The notes: generated by a model not told the origin, from the sequence alone. DNA of 64,000 nucleotides from Granulicatella sp041433555 (GCF_041433555.1 NZ_JAPWBR010000004.1:1-64000); one strand, 5' to 3'. Positions 1 through 9,220 are shown, numbered from the stretch's first letter. A program made the numbers and translations.

Positions 1-25
1 TCAAATATGATAATTGCGGTTAAAT

Positions 26-62
26 AAAAAGCACCCCGTCTAAGGCGAACCTTAAACGGGGC
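26..62 (-). terminator. Terminator downstream of lysS
   Basis: On the minus strand a 13-bp GC-rich stem (arms 33-45 and 50-62) closes a four-base TTCG loop and is followed by a run of T (26-30). It lies 14 bases after the lysS stop, so it most likely ends the dusB-lysS transcript. Confidence 0.85.
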
Positions 63-75
63 ACTAAATTCAATA

Positions 76-1581
76 TTAGTCTAAGTTTTTCATCGTTGGG
101 AATAATAGGACGTTACGGATTGATTGGCTGTTTGTTAGTAACATAACTAAACGGTCAATTCCGATACCTACCCCACCTGTTGGAGATAAACCATATTCCA
201 ACGCTTGGATGAAGTCTTCATCATGCGGATGCGCTTCGTCGTTCCCAGCAGATTTTTCTTCTACTTGTTTCATGAAACGTTCACGTTGATCGATTGGGTC
301 AGTCAACTCAGTGAAGCCATTTCCGTATTCTTTTGTACAGATGAAGCATTCGAAACGATCTGTGAAACGTGGGTCTTCATCGTTTTTACGGGCTAATGGA
401 GATACTTCCACTGGATGTCCGTAGATGAATGTTGGTTGGATTAATGTTTCTTCAACGAAAGTTTCGAAGAATTCGTTCACGACATGTCCGAATGTCATTG
501 AATCTTCGACTTTCACGCCTTTTTCTTTCGCAATTGCGCGTGCTTCTTCGTCTGTCATATGTGGCCAGAAGTCAACGCCTGTTACTTCTTTAATCGCATC
601 TACCATATGAATTCTCTTCCATGGAGCTTTTAATTCCACTTCATGTTCGCCGTAAGGAACTAATGTTGTTCCTAATACTCTCTTGGCAACGTCTGAGATG
701 ATTCCTTCTGTTAAATCCATGACATCTTTGTAGTCTGTGTAAGCTGTATAGATTTCGATTGAAGTAAATTCAGGGTTGTGAGTTGTATCAATACCTTCGT
801 TACGGAACACACGTCCGATTTCGTATACGCGTTCCATCCCACCTACTACTAAACGTTTTAAATGTAATTCAGTAGCGATACGCATGTATAATTCCATGTC
901 TAACGCATTGTGGTGTGTGATAAATGGACGAGCATTTGCCCCACCCGCTAATGTGTGTAGTACTGGAGTTTCAACTTCTAAGTAATCACGTTCGTCTAAG
1001 TAACGACGGATTTCACGGATGATTTTACTACGTGTAACGAAACGGTCAAAGCTTTCGCGGTTACTGATTAAGTCTAAGTAACGTTGACGGTATTGTTGTT
1101 CTACGTTTGTTAATCCGTGATATTTATCAGGAAGTGGACGAAGCGCTTTTGTTAAATGAACGAATTGTTCTGCTTTAACAGATAACTCACCAGTGTTTGT
1201 GACCATGACAGTCCCAACAACACCAACGATATCCCCTAAGTCTGCTTTAGTGAATACTTCGTACGCATCATCTCCAACAGCATCTTTACGTACGTAAATT
1301 TGGATTTGGCCTTTGCCGTCTTGAATGTGGGCAAAACCAGCTTTCCCTTTTCCACGTTTTGTCATCATACGTCCAGCAATTTGAACTGTTACAGGCTCCT
1401 GTTCAGCAAGAGATTCCTTTGTAGCTCCTTCAAATTGTTTGTGGATTTCTTCAGTTGTATTTTTTTGTTTGAATCCAGTACCGAAAGGATCGATTCCTTT
1501 TTCGCGTAATTGACTCATTTTTTCACGACGAACTTGTAATTGGTCATTTAATGTTTCTTGTGTTTCTACTTCGAAAGACAC
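76..1581 (-). CDS. lysS: Lysine--tRNA ligase (class II)
   Basis: Charges tRNA-Lys with lysine in the cytoplasm. The 501-residue length is normal for bacterial LysRS. The N-terminal third is an OB-fold anticodon-binding domain (IAGRMMTKRGKGKAGF near residue 68). The class II catalytic core follows, with motif 2 (FRNEGIDTTHNPEF) and motif 3 (GVGIGIDRLVML) near the C-terminus. The start is GTG, chosen because AAAGGAGG lies seven bases upstream. It follows dusB on the same strand after 94 bases, the usual dusB-lysS order in Firmicutes, and a possible own promoter lies in that gap. No T-box leader is visible. A strong terminator follows. Identification is secure. Confidence 0.97.
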   Translation of the reverse strand: MSFEVETQETLNDQLQVRREKMSQLREKGIDPFGTGFKQKNTTEEIHKQFEGATKESLAEQEPVTVQIAGRMMTKRGKGKAGFAHIQDGKGQIQIYVRKDAVGDDAYEVFTKADLGDIVGVVGTVMVTNTGELSVKAEQFVHLTKALRPLPDKYHGLTNVEQQYRQRYLDLISNRESFDRFVTRSKIIREIRRYLDERDYLEVETPVLHTLAGGANARPFITHHNALDMELYMRIATELHLKRLVVGGMERVYEIGRVFRNEGIDTTHNPEFTSIEIYTAYTDYKDVMDLTEGIISDVAKRVLGTTLVPYGEHEVELKAPWKRIHMVDAIKEVTGVDFWPHMTDEEARAIAKEKGVKVEDSMTFGHVVNEFFETFVEETLIQPTFIYGHPVEVSPLARKNDEDPRFTDRFECFICTKEYGNGFTELTDPIDQRERFMKQVEEKSAGNDEAHPHDEDFIQALEYGLSPTGGVGIGIDRLVMLLTNSQSIRNVLLFPTMKNLD

Positions 1582-1626
1582 GTTTGTTCCTCCTTTGAAC
1601 GCTGCTTGTTCTTCATAACTCTCCTT

Positions 1627-1655
1627 ATTGTACCAAAAGAAGAGGGCTTATTGAA
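1627..1655 (-). promoter_or_regulatory. Possible lysS promoter
   Basis: On the minus strand TTCAAT (1650-1655) and TACAAT (1627-1632) are separated by 17 bases, in the gap between dusB and lysS. The -35 box is weak, so this is only a candidate internal promoter. Confidence 0.4.
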
Positions 1656-1675
1656 AGTATTTCAAGACTTTTTGC

Positions 1676-2692
1676 TTAAATTTCTGCCAAGCGTTGTTTT
1701 TGACGTTCTTCACGTTCTAAATGTTCTACCACGAATTGGTCTAATAACGCTTCTACGGTTTGTAAATTCTCAGCTTCGTTAATGGCTACTTTTGTTTTAG
1801 AAGCACGTGGTACTCCTTTTAAATAATAGCCTGCCAGTTTACGGAATTCTTTCGTTGCGACTGCTTCACCTTTAAGGTTGGCAAGTCGTTGTAAGTGTAA
1901 TTTTGCAATTTCAATTTTCTCTGGAACGGTATTTTCAGGAAGCAATTCTCCTGTTTCTAAATAATGAACCGTTTGACGAATCATCCATGGGTTCGCTAAG
2001 GCCGCTCGTCCAATCATAACGCCATCCACGCCTGCAATATCAATCATACGTTTGGCATTTTCTGGAGAGCGAACGTCCCCATTCCCGATTAAAGGAATAC
2101 GCGTTAAGTTCTTCTTCACTTCACCAAGGATTTCCCAGTCGGCTTTTCCATCATACATTTGAACACGAGTACGACCATGCATCGCAACAGCGCTCGCTCC
2201 GGCACGTTCTGCAGCAAGGGCATTTTCAACCGCATATAAATGCTCGTGGTCCCATCCTGTACGCATCTTCACTGTTACAGGTTTATCCACTGCGTCAACT
2301 ACTGCCGCAACCATTTCGTATACTTTATTTGGGTCGAGTAACCATTTCGCTCCGGCTTCTGCCTTAATCACTTTGTTTACAGGGCATCCCATGTTGATAT
2401 CGATAATGGCAGCCTCTGTGTTTTCAGCCACGTATTTGGCCGCTTCGACTAAAGTATCTTTATTTCCGCCCATGATTTGAACGCTTAGTGGATACTCGTT
2501 TGGCTCGATATGAAGCATACTTAATGTTTTCTCATTACGAAATTGAATCCCTTTGTCGCTGATCATTTCGCAAACGACTAAACCGGCACCGAATTCTTTT
2601 ACAGTGACACGGAAAGCAGAGTTTGAAATCCCAGCCATTGGGGCCACAACTACGCTATTATCAATTTGAATATCTCCAATTTTGAAACTCAT
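1676..2692 (-). CDS. dusB: tRNA-dihydrouridine synthase B
   Basis: Flavin enzyme that reduces uridines in the tRNA D-arm to dihydrouridine with NADPH. The 338-residue TIM-barrel protein shows VAPMAGISNSAFR at the N-terminus, the NMGCPVNK segment with the catalytic cysteine near residue 103, KMRTGWDHEH, and HGRTRVQMY, all typical of the Dus family. The open frame continues six codons upstream to a TTG, but AAAGGAG sits just before the ATG at 2692, so that start was taken. It is co-directional with lysS. A stretch that can fold into a long hairpin, and that also reads as a small ORF, lies just upstream (2726-2854). Confidence 0.95.
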   Translation of the reverse strand: MSFKIGDIQIDNSVVVAPMAGISNSAFRVTVKEFGAGLVVCEMISDKGIQFRNEKTLSMLHIEPNEYPLSVQIMGGNKDTLVEAAKYVAENTEAAIIDINMGCPVNKVIKAEAGAKWLLDPNKVYEMVAAVVDAVDKPVTVKMRTGWDHEHLYAVENALAAERAGASAVAMHGRTRVQMYDGKADWEILGEVKKNLTRIPLIGNGDVRSPENAKRMIDIAGVDGVMIGRAALANPWMIRQTVHYLETGELLPENTVPEKIEIAKLHLQRLANLKGEAVATKEFRKLAGYYLKGVPRASKTKVAINEAENLQTVEALLDQFVVEHLEREERQKQRLAEI

Positions 2693-2725
2693 CTTAATCT
2701 CCTTTTTCAATCTTTGAATCGTCTA

Positions 2726-2854
2726 TCAAGTGAACGGCTTTCTCTCAATCAATCGAAAAGCACGAGCTGCATCACCAATAGTGAGTGCGACTCGTGCGCT
2801 AAGTTCACTTATTTCTTGCCGGATTATTGTACCATAACCCGCGCCTTCTTGCAT
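2726..2854 (-). other. Candidate 42-codon ORF or structured leader before dusB
   Basis: On the minus strand an ATG at 2852-2854, with AAGGGG seven bases upstream, opens 42 codons (begins MQEGAGYGTII, ends ERKPFT) and stops at 2726-2728, 33 bases before dusB. The same bases fold: an 8-bp outer stem (2728-2735 with 2803-2810) encloses a 7-bp inner stem (2760-2766 with 2791-2797). A TACAAT -10-like box preceded by TG lies at 2826-2831; if used, it would make the hairpin part of an untranslated leader and rule out the ORF. I do not recognise the peptide. Either reading is possible. Confidence 0.3.
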
Positions 2855-2864
2855 TTGATTCCCC

Positions 2865-3191
2865 TTAATAAAAGAGTCTCATTGAAAGCAACCAGAACAT
2901 AATGAGGAATCCACCTGTTAAGAACAACTGCCATCCCGTGTCTTTCACTGTTTTTAGTTGAAATGAAATCCAACTAAACAATGAGAAACTGAGAAGGAAC
3001 CCCACTGCCGCCACTGCTATAATAGACAGCATCACAAGGAGTAGTTGTTCCCCTACTAAGAAATAGTTACCCGCTCCTAACATCGCCACAAAGAAAAGAG
3101 CCCACGAAATCCACATCAAGACCGTAGCGACTTTATGCATTTTTACTAACCCTGGTTGTTTTTCAAAACGTCGTGTTTCCATTAACATCAT
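2865..3191 (-). CDS. Small membrane protein, three TM segments
   Basis: A 108-residue protein of unknown function with about three hydrophobic helices (roughly 22-43, 48-75 and 88-107). The C-terminal segment VKDTGWQLFLTGGFLI matches the same position in the next upstream gene (VKDTWWQLLLTGAWLI), so the two are tandem paralogs. The start ATG follows AGGTTTAGGACG; ATGATG gives two near-equivalent starts, and an inner ATG three codons on is also possible. It is last in a three-gene minus-strand set of membrane proteins (2865-3975). I do not recognise a named family. Confidence 0.7.
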   Translation of the reverse strand: MMLMETRRFEKQPGLVKMHKVATVLMWISWALFFVAMLGAGNYFLVGEQLLLVMLSIIAVAAVGFLLSFSLFSWISFQLKTVKDTGWQLFLTGGFLIMFWLLSMRLFY

Positions 3192-3209
3192 CGTCCTAAA
3201 CCTTTTTTA

Positions 3210-3488
3210 TCAATATCTAATGACTCCAGTGAAGAGCAATAACAAAAAGATGAGCCAAGCACCTGTAAGAAGTAGCTGCCACCAAGTATCTTTAACCGAT
3301 TTTTCTTCGAGTGCAATGAAAACATACATCATGAAACTCACAAACGTCATAATCATGAGAATCGGCATGATGAAGATGGCAATCAACAGTCCTCCTGGGA
3401 CGCCACGACTGGTCATGAAAATCCATTGTGGCACTAATCCAAGCCACATCAAGACTTCTGCGATACTTTTTGCTTTATCTAGTTTCAT
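3210..3488 (-). CDS. Small membrane protein, paralog of next gene
   Basis: A 92-residue protein starting MKLDKAKSIAEVLMWL with about three hydrophobic segments. The reading frame is open 38 codons further upstream, but TTGGAGG lies before the ATG at 3488, and the upstream part overlaps the preceding gene. AEVLMWLG and the C-terminal VKDTWWQLLLTGAWLI align with the protein at 2865-3191, so the pair looks like a duplication. The gap to the upstream gene is 16 bases, which suggests one transcript. Function is unknown. Confidence 0.75.
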   Translation of the reverse strand: MKLDKAKSIAEVLMWLGLVPQWIFMTSRGVPGGLLIAIFIMPILMIMTFVSFMMYVFIALEEKSVKDTWWQLLLTGAWLIFLLLLFTGVIRY

Positions 3489-3504
3489 GAAAGACCTCCA
3501 ACAA

Positions 3505-3975
3505 TTATCGAATATTTTGTTTCTGAATTTGTTTGGCAAGCGATCTTGGCGCAAGCGATAATAAGCAAATGCAAATTCCAAATAGGAACACCACCAAACC
3601 AATCACTTCAATAATACTATTGAACTGCGAAAACACTCCAATCATGAGCGCCAATATGATGGCAGAAAAGCCAACCTTGCGAACAGCCTTTGCGGTTGCT
3701 TGGTAATAGTCTTCAATCGTTTCAGGAGTGGCCGATGTATGTTGCAACTTCACAAGTTCCTGATGCGTTTTTCTCCAATAATTCATCCCCATCCAGAAGA
3801 TTCCGCCGATGGTCATCGCTGAAAATAGCAATAAAATAGCTCCACCGATTTCGTCCATATTTTCAATAGAATGTACAGATGAATCCATCTCTTCAAACGT
3901 CACGAGTGTAATCGCCCCACAAATAAATGAGATAAGAGTAAACCACCCTGCTTTATTTGACACTTTTTGTTCCAT
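3505..3975 (-). CDS. Membrane protein, four TM segments
   Basis: A 156-residue protein that starts MEQKVSNKAGWFTLIS behind an AGGAGG site. Two hydrophobic helices at the N-terminal half (about 12-28 and 43-63) are followed by a hydrophilic stretch with HQELVKLQHTSATPET, and two more helices near 100-142. The tail is basic (RSLAKQIQKQNIR). It is the first gene of the three-gene membrane-protein set and is not obviously homologous to the other two. No family was recognised. Confidence 0.7.
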   Translation of the reverse strand: MEQKVSNKAGWFTLISFICGAITLVTFEEMDSSVHSIENMDEIGGAILLLFSAMTIGGIFWMGMNYWRKTHQELVKLQHTSATPETIEDYYQATAKAVRKVGFSAIILALMIGVFSQFNSIIEVIGLVVFLFGICICLLSLAPRSLAKQIQKQNIR

Positions 3976-4005
3976 ACGAACCTCCTATGTTAGATTCAGT
4001 ATAAA

Positions 4006-4041
4006 CAAAAATGAGCCAAGGCAATAGCCTCGGCTCATTTA
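4006..4041 (-). terminator. Terminator after prs
   Basis: A 9-bp stem (4009-4017 with 4032-4040) with an inner AGGC/GCCT stem and a T-run on the minus strand lies 17 bases after the prs stop. The stem is close to symmetric, but no plus-strand gene needs it. Confidence 0.75.
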
Positions 4042-4057
4042 TTTTAACAATTCTTTA

Positions 4058-5035
4058 TTAATCTAAAATAGTAAATTTCTCGATAAACAACGGACTCACT
4101 GAACGGTTTTCGTGAATACGACGAATCGCTTCAGCCATTAATTGGTCAACGCTGATTTGAACAATCTTGCCACCTGTTTTTTCTTCAGGAACTTCGATTG
4201 AGTCTGTTACAACTACTTCTTTAATCACTGAGTCGTTAATACGGTCTAATGCTGGACCAGATAATACAGCGTGCGTACAGCAAGCGTATACTTCTAGCGC
4301 ACCTGCATCTTTAATCGCTTGTGCAGCAAGAGTGATTGTTCCAGCTGTATCAATCATGTCATCGATTAATACGGCAACTTTTCCTTTTACTTCACCGATG
4401 ATATTCATGACTTCTGCCACGTTCGCTTTTGGACGACGTTTATCAACAATCGCGATTGGTGCATGTAAGAACTCAGCCATTTTACGAGCACGAGTTACCC
4501 CACCGTGGTCAGGAGATACAACAACGATATCTTTATCTTTGAAGTTGTTTTCTAAGAAGTGGTTCGCAAGAAGTGGAGCTCCTAATAAGTGGTCCACTGG
4601 AATGTCGAAGAACCCTTGAATTTGGGCAGCGTGTAAATCGAGTGTTAACACACGGTCTGCACCGGCTTGAGTAATCATGTTTGCAACTAATTTTGCTGTG
4701 ATTGGTTCACGAGATTGTGCTTTACGGTCTTGACGAGCGTATCCATAGTAAGGAATAACAATGTTAATTGTTTTTGCACTCGCACGGCGTAATGCGTCCA
4801 CCATGATTAATAACTCCATTAAGTTATCATTTACTGGATAAGAAGTTGATTGAACGATATACACATGGCAACCACGTACACTTTCATCGATATTGATTTT
4901 AATCTCACCATCGCTGAACTGAGTGACAGATACTTGACCAAGTTCTAAACCAATTTCCTCTGCAATTTTTGCAGCCAAAGGACGATTTGAGCTTAAAGCG
5001 AATATTTTTAAATTAGGATCGGAATAATGTTCCAC
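4058..5035 (-). CDS. prs: Ribose-phosphate pyrophosphokinase
   Basis: Makes PRPP from ribose 5-phosphate and ATP, feeding purine, pyrimidine, NAD and His/Trp synthesis. The 325-residue protein has FALSSNRPLAAKIAEEIG at the start, SVTQFSDGEIKINI, the DLHAAQIQGFFDIPVDHL segment, the catalytic flexible loop region VVSPDHGGVTRARK, and the PRPP-binding VLIDDMIDTAGT. The start is GTG (5033-5035) behind a GGGGGTT site. It lies 91 bases after glmU on the same strand, the usual glmU-prs arrangement, and ends in a terminator. Its product also serves the xpt reaction encoded at 45 kb. Confidence 0.97.
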   Translation of the reverse strand: MEHYSDPNLKIFALSSNRPLAAKIAEEIGLELGQVSVTQFSDGEIKINIDESVRGCHVYIVQSTSYPVNDNLMELLIMVDALRRASAKTINIVIPYYGYARQDRKAQSREPITAKLVANMITQAGADRVLTLDLHAAQIQGFFDIPVDHLLGAPLLANHFLENNFKDKDIVVVSPDHGGVTRARKMAEFLHAPIAIVDKRRPKANVAEVMNIIGEVKGKVAVLIDDMIDTAGTITLAAQAIKDAGALEVYACCTHAVLSGPALDRINDSVIKEVVVTDSIEVPEEKTGGKIVQISVDQLMAEAIRRIHENRSVSPLFIEKFTILD

Positions 5036-5126
5036 AATGATAACCCCCGAAGTTTATTTTATAGTACTATCATACCGTGTTTTGTTTAAATTTTGAATAT
5101 TTTTGCTAAAAATTTTTGGAAAAATT

Positions 5127-6506
5127 TTAGTCTTTTTGAGCAGATGGTAATTTTGAAGCGTAATTTTCTTTATTTACTTGACGGCTACGCGCAATCGCAA
5201 GCGCTCCAGCTGGTACATCTTCGGTAATGGTTGAACCTGCAGCGATAAATACATCATCGCCCACTGTAACTGGAGCAACGATATTGGCATTACATCCGAT
5301 AAATACATGGCTACCGATTGTCGCACGGTGTTTATTTTTACCATCGTAGTTTACAAACACAGTTCCGCAACCAACGTTAATATCTTCGCCAAGGTCCGCG
5401 TCGCCAATGTATGTTAAGTGACCTACTTTTGTATCTGCCCCAAGTGTTGAGTTCTTCACTTCTACAAAGTTCCCCACATGAACGCGTTCGCCTAATACAG
5501 AATTTGGACGTAAGTGTGCAAATGGACCTGCATTGCTGTCGAGTTTCATATGAGATTCTTCGATGTTCGCTGCTACAAGACGAACGCCGTCTTCTAACAC
5601 GCTGTCACGAACCACGCTATGCGCTCCGATGAAGCAGTTTGAACCGATGACTGTTTTACCTTTTAAGACAACGCCAGGTTCAATCACAGTGTCTGCCCCG
5701 ATTTGAACAGTTGATTCGATATAAGTCGCTTCTGGGTCGATTAAAGTAACCCCGTTGCGCATATGTTCTTCGTTGATACGAAGGCGCATGTATTTTTCAG
5801 CTTTAGAAAGAGCTACGCGGTCGTTTACACCCATACCTTCGTCGAAATCTTTCATTGGATAAGCAGAAACCACTTCTCCACGTTTCTTCAAGATTTCTAA
5901 TACGTCTGGTAAGTAGTACTCGCCTTGAGCATTGTCGTTACCAACTTCGTGTAAAGCGCTAAAAAGAGCTACGTTATCGAAGCAGTAAGTACCTGTGTTG
6001 ATTTCTTTTACTTGTTGTTCTTCAGGAGACGCGTCTTTTTGTTCCACGTTTTTTAGAACAGAACCGTCAGCATCGCGAATCACACGGCCGTATCCAGTTG
6101 GATCTTGGGCAATTGCTGTAAGGATCGTTGCTTTCGCGCCTGTACGTTCATGCTCTTCCATTAAAGCTGAAAGAGTTTCGCTTGTTAATAATGGAGTGTC
6201 TCCACAAATCACAATTGTCGTTCCTTCTTTTCCTTTTAGAAGAGATTCTGCTTGTAACACTGCGTGCCCTGTTCCTAATTGTTCTTCTTGTACGGCATAA
6301 GAAACACGATCTCCAAGATGGTTTTGTACCATTTCAGCACCATGTCCAACGATAGCTACGATTTCAGTAGCTCCTGTTTTTTCAACTTGGTCGACAACAT
6401 GCTCTACCATTGGTTTCCCGCAAACTGGATGCATCACTTTGTAAAGGGCAGATTTCATACGAGTCCCTTTACCGGCTGCTAAAATAATTCCGAATTTTTG
6501 TTTCAT
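5127..6506 (-). CDS. glmU: Bifunctional GlcNAc-1-P uridyltransferase / GlcN-1-P acetyltransferase
   Basis: Makes UDP-GlcNAc, the amino sugar donor for peptidoglycan and wall polymers. The 459-residue protein has an N-terminal nucleotidyltransferase domain starting with LAAGKGTRMKSALYKV, with QLGTGHAV and NTGTYCF, and a C-terminal left-handed beta-helix acetyltransferase domain built of hexapeptides (IGSNCFIGAHSVVRD, FVEVKNSTLG, IGCNANIVAPVTVG). Start ATG follows AAGGAG. It is the first gene of glmU-prs and has a promoter-like pair upstream at 6542-6570. Confidence 0.97.
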   Translation of the reverse strand: MKQKFGIILAAGKGTRMKSALYKVMHPVCGKPMVEHVVDQVEKTGATEIVAIVGHGAEMVQNHLGDRVSYAVQEEQLGTGHAVLQAESLLKGKEGTTIVICGDTPLLTSETLSALMEEHERTGAKATILTAIAQDPTGYGRVIRDADGSVLKNVEQKDASPEEQQVKEINTGTYCFDNVALFSALHEVGNDNAQGEYYLPDVLEILKKRGEVVSAYPMKDFDEGMGVNDRVALSKAEKYMRLRINEEHMRNGVTLIDPEATYIESTVQIGADTVIEPGVVLKGKTVIGSNCFIGAHSVVRDSVLEDGVRLVAANIEESHMKLDSNAGPFAHLRPNSVLGERVHVGNFVEVKNSTLGADTKVGHLTYIGDADLGEDINVGCGTVFVNYDGKNKHRATIGSHVFIGCNANIVAPVTVGDDVFIAAGSTITEDVPAGALAIARSRQVNKENYASKLPSAQKD

Positions 6507-6541
6507 AATAAGCTCCTTGCTCTTTGAATTTCTACCCTCTA

Positions 6542-6570
6542 ATAGTATAGTAGAATGTTGTTTTTTTCAA
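6542..6570 (-). promoter_or_regulatory. Promoter candidate for glmU-prs
   Basis: On the minus strand TTGAAA (6565-6570) precedes TACTAT (6542-6547) by 17 bases, or TATACT (6544-6549) by 15. The position, about 36 bases before the glmU start, fits. Confidence 0.5.
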
Positions 6571-6603
6571 GAAAACTCTGAATACAAAGAATCCTTTGCC
6601 CAT

Positions 6604-6638
6604 AAAAAAAGGGTCCCAGCATGTTAGCCGGGAAACCC
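6604..6638 (-). terminator. Terminator of the malolactic operon
   Basis: On the minus strand GGGT-TT-CCCGGC pairs with GCTGGG-ACCC around a six-base loop, then six T. It begins directly after the stop of the permease gene. Confidence 0.85.
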
Positions 6639-6640
6639 AG

Positions 6641-7585
6641 TTATCCAATAATGGTTTGAAGAATTGGGATGACAATAACGAATAGCACTGTACTTAAAGT
6701 CACGATATTCGTTGCGAATTCGACATCTCCATCCCCTTGGTTTGCTAAGATTGGCAATACCGCTAAGGCCGGTGTAGCAGACTGAATTATAAAGGTTTGA
6801 TATTCTGCAGTTACCATACCTGGCGCCATTAATTTCAAAACTAGAAACATTAATACAGGCGCAACAATAAATCGACCTATTAGCGCTACAATACTATCCT
6901 TATCAAATCGAATCGTTTTGATTCCTGCTTTAGCTAACACTATTCCAATATATACGAGTGAAAGCGGGGTTGTTAACCCTCCTATATATCCCAATGTACT
7001 AGACACAAAACTTGGGAGTGGAATATTGATTACTAAAAATACTACAGAGACAATAAATCCAAGTAATGGAGCTGGAAGTAATCTCTTCCAATCAAAATGC
7101 GATTCTTGTTTTTTCTTTCCATCTTTACTATCACTTGTCATTAAAAAGACACCTAATGTCCAAGTGGAAATTGTATTCGTAATATAGTAAATCAAGAAAT
7201 ATGCCAAGGCATCATCCCCAAAAAGTGCGATATTTAGAGGTAACCCAATAAAAATCGTGTTTGCATTCACGAATGTATTAATGACAGTCCCTCTTCGCCC
7301 TGGAGCCACTTTGAAGGCTTTGACACTTAAGAAGGCAACGATATATCCAAGTGCAAAAGCTATAAACGTATAGATGAGTCCTCCAGACAAGCTAATCAAT
7401 TTTTCTAGTGTTAAATATTTTAACACGGAAACAAAAATCGATACGGGCATTGCTACATTCATAATGAGTTTAGATAAATCATTGCCAAAATCATTATGGA
7501 ACAAGCCTTTTACTTGTAAGAAGTATCCAAGCACAATTAGTGCAATAATTGGAACAATGGACTCAAGAGATGTTAAAAATAACAT
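6641..7585 (-). CDS. mleP: AEC-family transporter, probable malate permease
   Basis: A 314-residue membrane protein with about ten hydrophobic helices split by a central hydrophilic loop (SDSKDGKKKQESHFDWKR, near residue 150), the layout of the auxin efflux carrier (AEC) family. FVNANTIFIGLPLNIALFG is typical of the first half. Members next to malolactic enzyme genes carry L-malate in and lactate out. It follows the malolactic enzyme gene by only 12 bases on the same strand and ends in a terminator, so the two form an operon. Substrate is inferred from that context, not from residues. Confidence 0.85.
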   Translation of the reverse strand: MLFLTSLESIVPIIALIVLGYFLQVKGLFHNDFGNDLSKLIMNVAMPVSIFVSVLKYLTLEKLISLSGGLIYTFIAFALGYIVAFLSVKAFKVAPGRRGTVINTFVNANTIFIGLPLNIALFGDDALAYFLIYYITNTISTWTLGVFLMTSDSKDGKKKQESHFDWKRLLPAPLLGFIVSVVFLVINIPLPSFVSSTLGYIGGLTTPLSLVYIGIVLAKAGIKTIRFDKDSIVALIGRFIVAPVLMFLVLKLMAPGMVTAEYQTFIIQSATPALAVLPILANQGDGDVEFATNIVTLSTVLFVIVIPILQTIIG

Positions 7586-7597
7586 CTACATCGCCTC

Positions 7598-9220
7598 CTA
7601 ATATTTTGGTGTCCATCTAAATTCACGAACTGCTTTTTCCATATCTTGTTCAGCAGCGCGAGCTAAGCCTTGTTCCTGTGCTTTTTTAGCTACAGCCGTT
7701 GCCACTTTCAACGATACTTCATTGACGTATTTGAACGGTGGTAATACAGGTGCCCCCGGTTTTGTAATATCAACGATGCCATTTACAGCATGAGCTGCTG
7801 CCCCAATCATTTCATCGGTTAATAGACTCGCCTCAGAAGCCAACATTCCTAATCCAAGACCAGGATAAATCAACGCATTGTTCGCTTGACCAATCACGTA
7901 GTTTACTCCGTTGAACTCAACATCATCTGAAGGAATTCCTGTTGCAACAAATGCTTTTCCGTTAGACCATTCAATGATGTCTTTTGCTGATGCTTCTGCT
8001 AATTTTGTTGGGTTAGACAATGGGAAGATGACAGGACGTTCTGCATTTTCACACATCGCTTCTACAACTTCTTTTGTAAATGTATTCGGTTGAGTTGAAG
8101 TTCCCACTAAGATAGTTGGTTTAACAGTTTTCACTACTTCTAATAAATCTGTTAATTTATCTGCGTTAGCAAAATCGCTACGTTTTTTCGCAAATGGTCG
8201 TTGTTCAGGTGTTAAATCGTCCATATCATCGAATAACAATCCTTGTTTATCTACCATGAAGAAACGTTTATAGGCTTCTTCTTCACTTAGACCGTCGACA
8301 ACCATTTCACGAAGGACACGAGAAGCAATTCCTGCCCCTGCAGTTCCCCCACCGTAGCATAAGTACACTTGATCTGTTAATTTTTCATCAGCAATATCCA
8401 TTGAGGCAAACACCCCACCAAGCGTTACAATTCCTGTTCCTTGAATATCATCATTGAAGGTTGGAATTTGAGTTTTGTATTTGTTTAAAATATTGGCCGC
8501 GTTGCCACGTCCGAAGTCTTCCCAGTGTAAGTATAATTTAGGGAAAAGACGCTCTGCCGTTTCAACAAATTGGTCGATAAATGCATAGTAACGGTCCCCA
8601 CGAACACGTTCATGACGGTTTCCTAAATAGTTAGGATCATCTAATAGACTTTGACGGTTTGTACCAGCATCAATCACTAAAGGCAAAACACTTGCTGGAT
8701 CGATGCCAGCCGCGCCTGTGTACACCATTAATTTCCCTACAGAAATATCTACACCGTTTGTACCCCAGTCACCAATTCCCAGAATTCCTTCCGCATCGGT
8801 TACGACGATTAAACGAATCTCACGGTCCCCTGCAGCATTTTTCAAGGTTGCTTCGATATTTTCTGGGTGATTGATATCTAAGTAAGCCGCATATTGAGGA
8901 TCCACAAAAAGTTCGCTGTAGTTTTCGATAGTGTCAGCAATCGTTGGATCATACACGATTGGGTTGAATTCTTCTAAATGTTGTGAGAATAAATAATAAA
9001 ATAACGTACGATTTGTATTGAAAATTTCCATTAAGAAAAGGCGTTTTTCAAGGTCACTACCTTTTTGGTGCATATGCGCATATGTTTGCGCTGCTTGTTC
9101 TTCTAACGTTTGAACGTAAGGTGGTAATAATCCTACCAATCCTAATTCTTGACGTTCTTCTTGTGTAAATGCTGTCCCTTTATTTTTAAAAGGATCATTT
9201 AAAATTTGGTGTCCACGCAT
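7598..9220 (-). CDS. mleS: Malolactic enzyme
   Basis: Converts L-malate to L-lactate and CO2 with NAD and Mn2+, raising internal pH and giving a proton-motive gain together with the permease. The 540-residue protein belongs to the malic enzyme family: TNRTLFYYLFSQHLEEF, VVTDAEGILGIGDWG, HWEDFGRGNAANIL, FNDDIQGTG and the nucleotide-binding CYGGGTAGAGIASRVL are all present. The open frame extends 41 codons further, but the extension is hydrophobic, unlike the family, and the ATG at 9220 has AGGAGG before it. It lies divergent from the LysR-type gene mleR, which likely controls it. Confidence 0.95.
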   Translation of the reverse strand: MRGHQILNDPFKNKGTAFTQEERQELGLVGLLPPYVQTLEEQAAQTYAHMHQKGSDLEKRLFLMEIFNTNRTLFYYLFSQHLEEFNPIVYDPTIADTIENYSELFVDPQYAAYLDINHPENIEATLKNAAGDREIRLIVVTDAEGILGIGDWGTNGVDISVGKLMVYTGAAGIDPASVLPLVIDAGTNRQSLLDDPNYLGNRHERVRGDRYYAFIDQFVETAERLFPKLYLHWEDFGRGNAANILNKYKTQIPTFNDDIQGTGIVTLGGVFASMDIADEKLTDQVYLCYGGGTAGAGIASRVLREMVVDGLSEEEAYKRFFMVDKQGLLFDDMDDLTPEQRPFAKKRSDFANADKLTDLLEVVKTVKPTILVGTSTQPNTFTKEVVEAMCENAERPVIFPLSNPTKLAEASAKDIIEWSNGKAFVATGIPSDDVEFNGVNYVIGQANNALIYPGLGLGMLASEASLLTDEMIGAAAHAVNGIVDITKPGAPVLPPFKYVNEVSLKVATAVAKKAQEQGLARAAEQDMEKAVREFRWTPKY

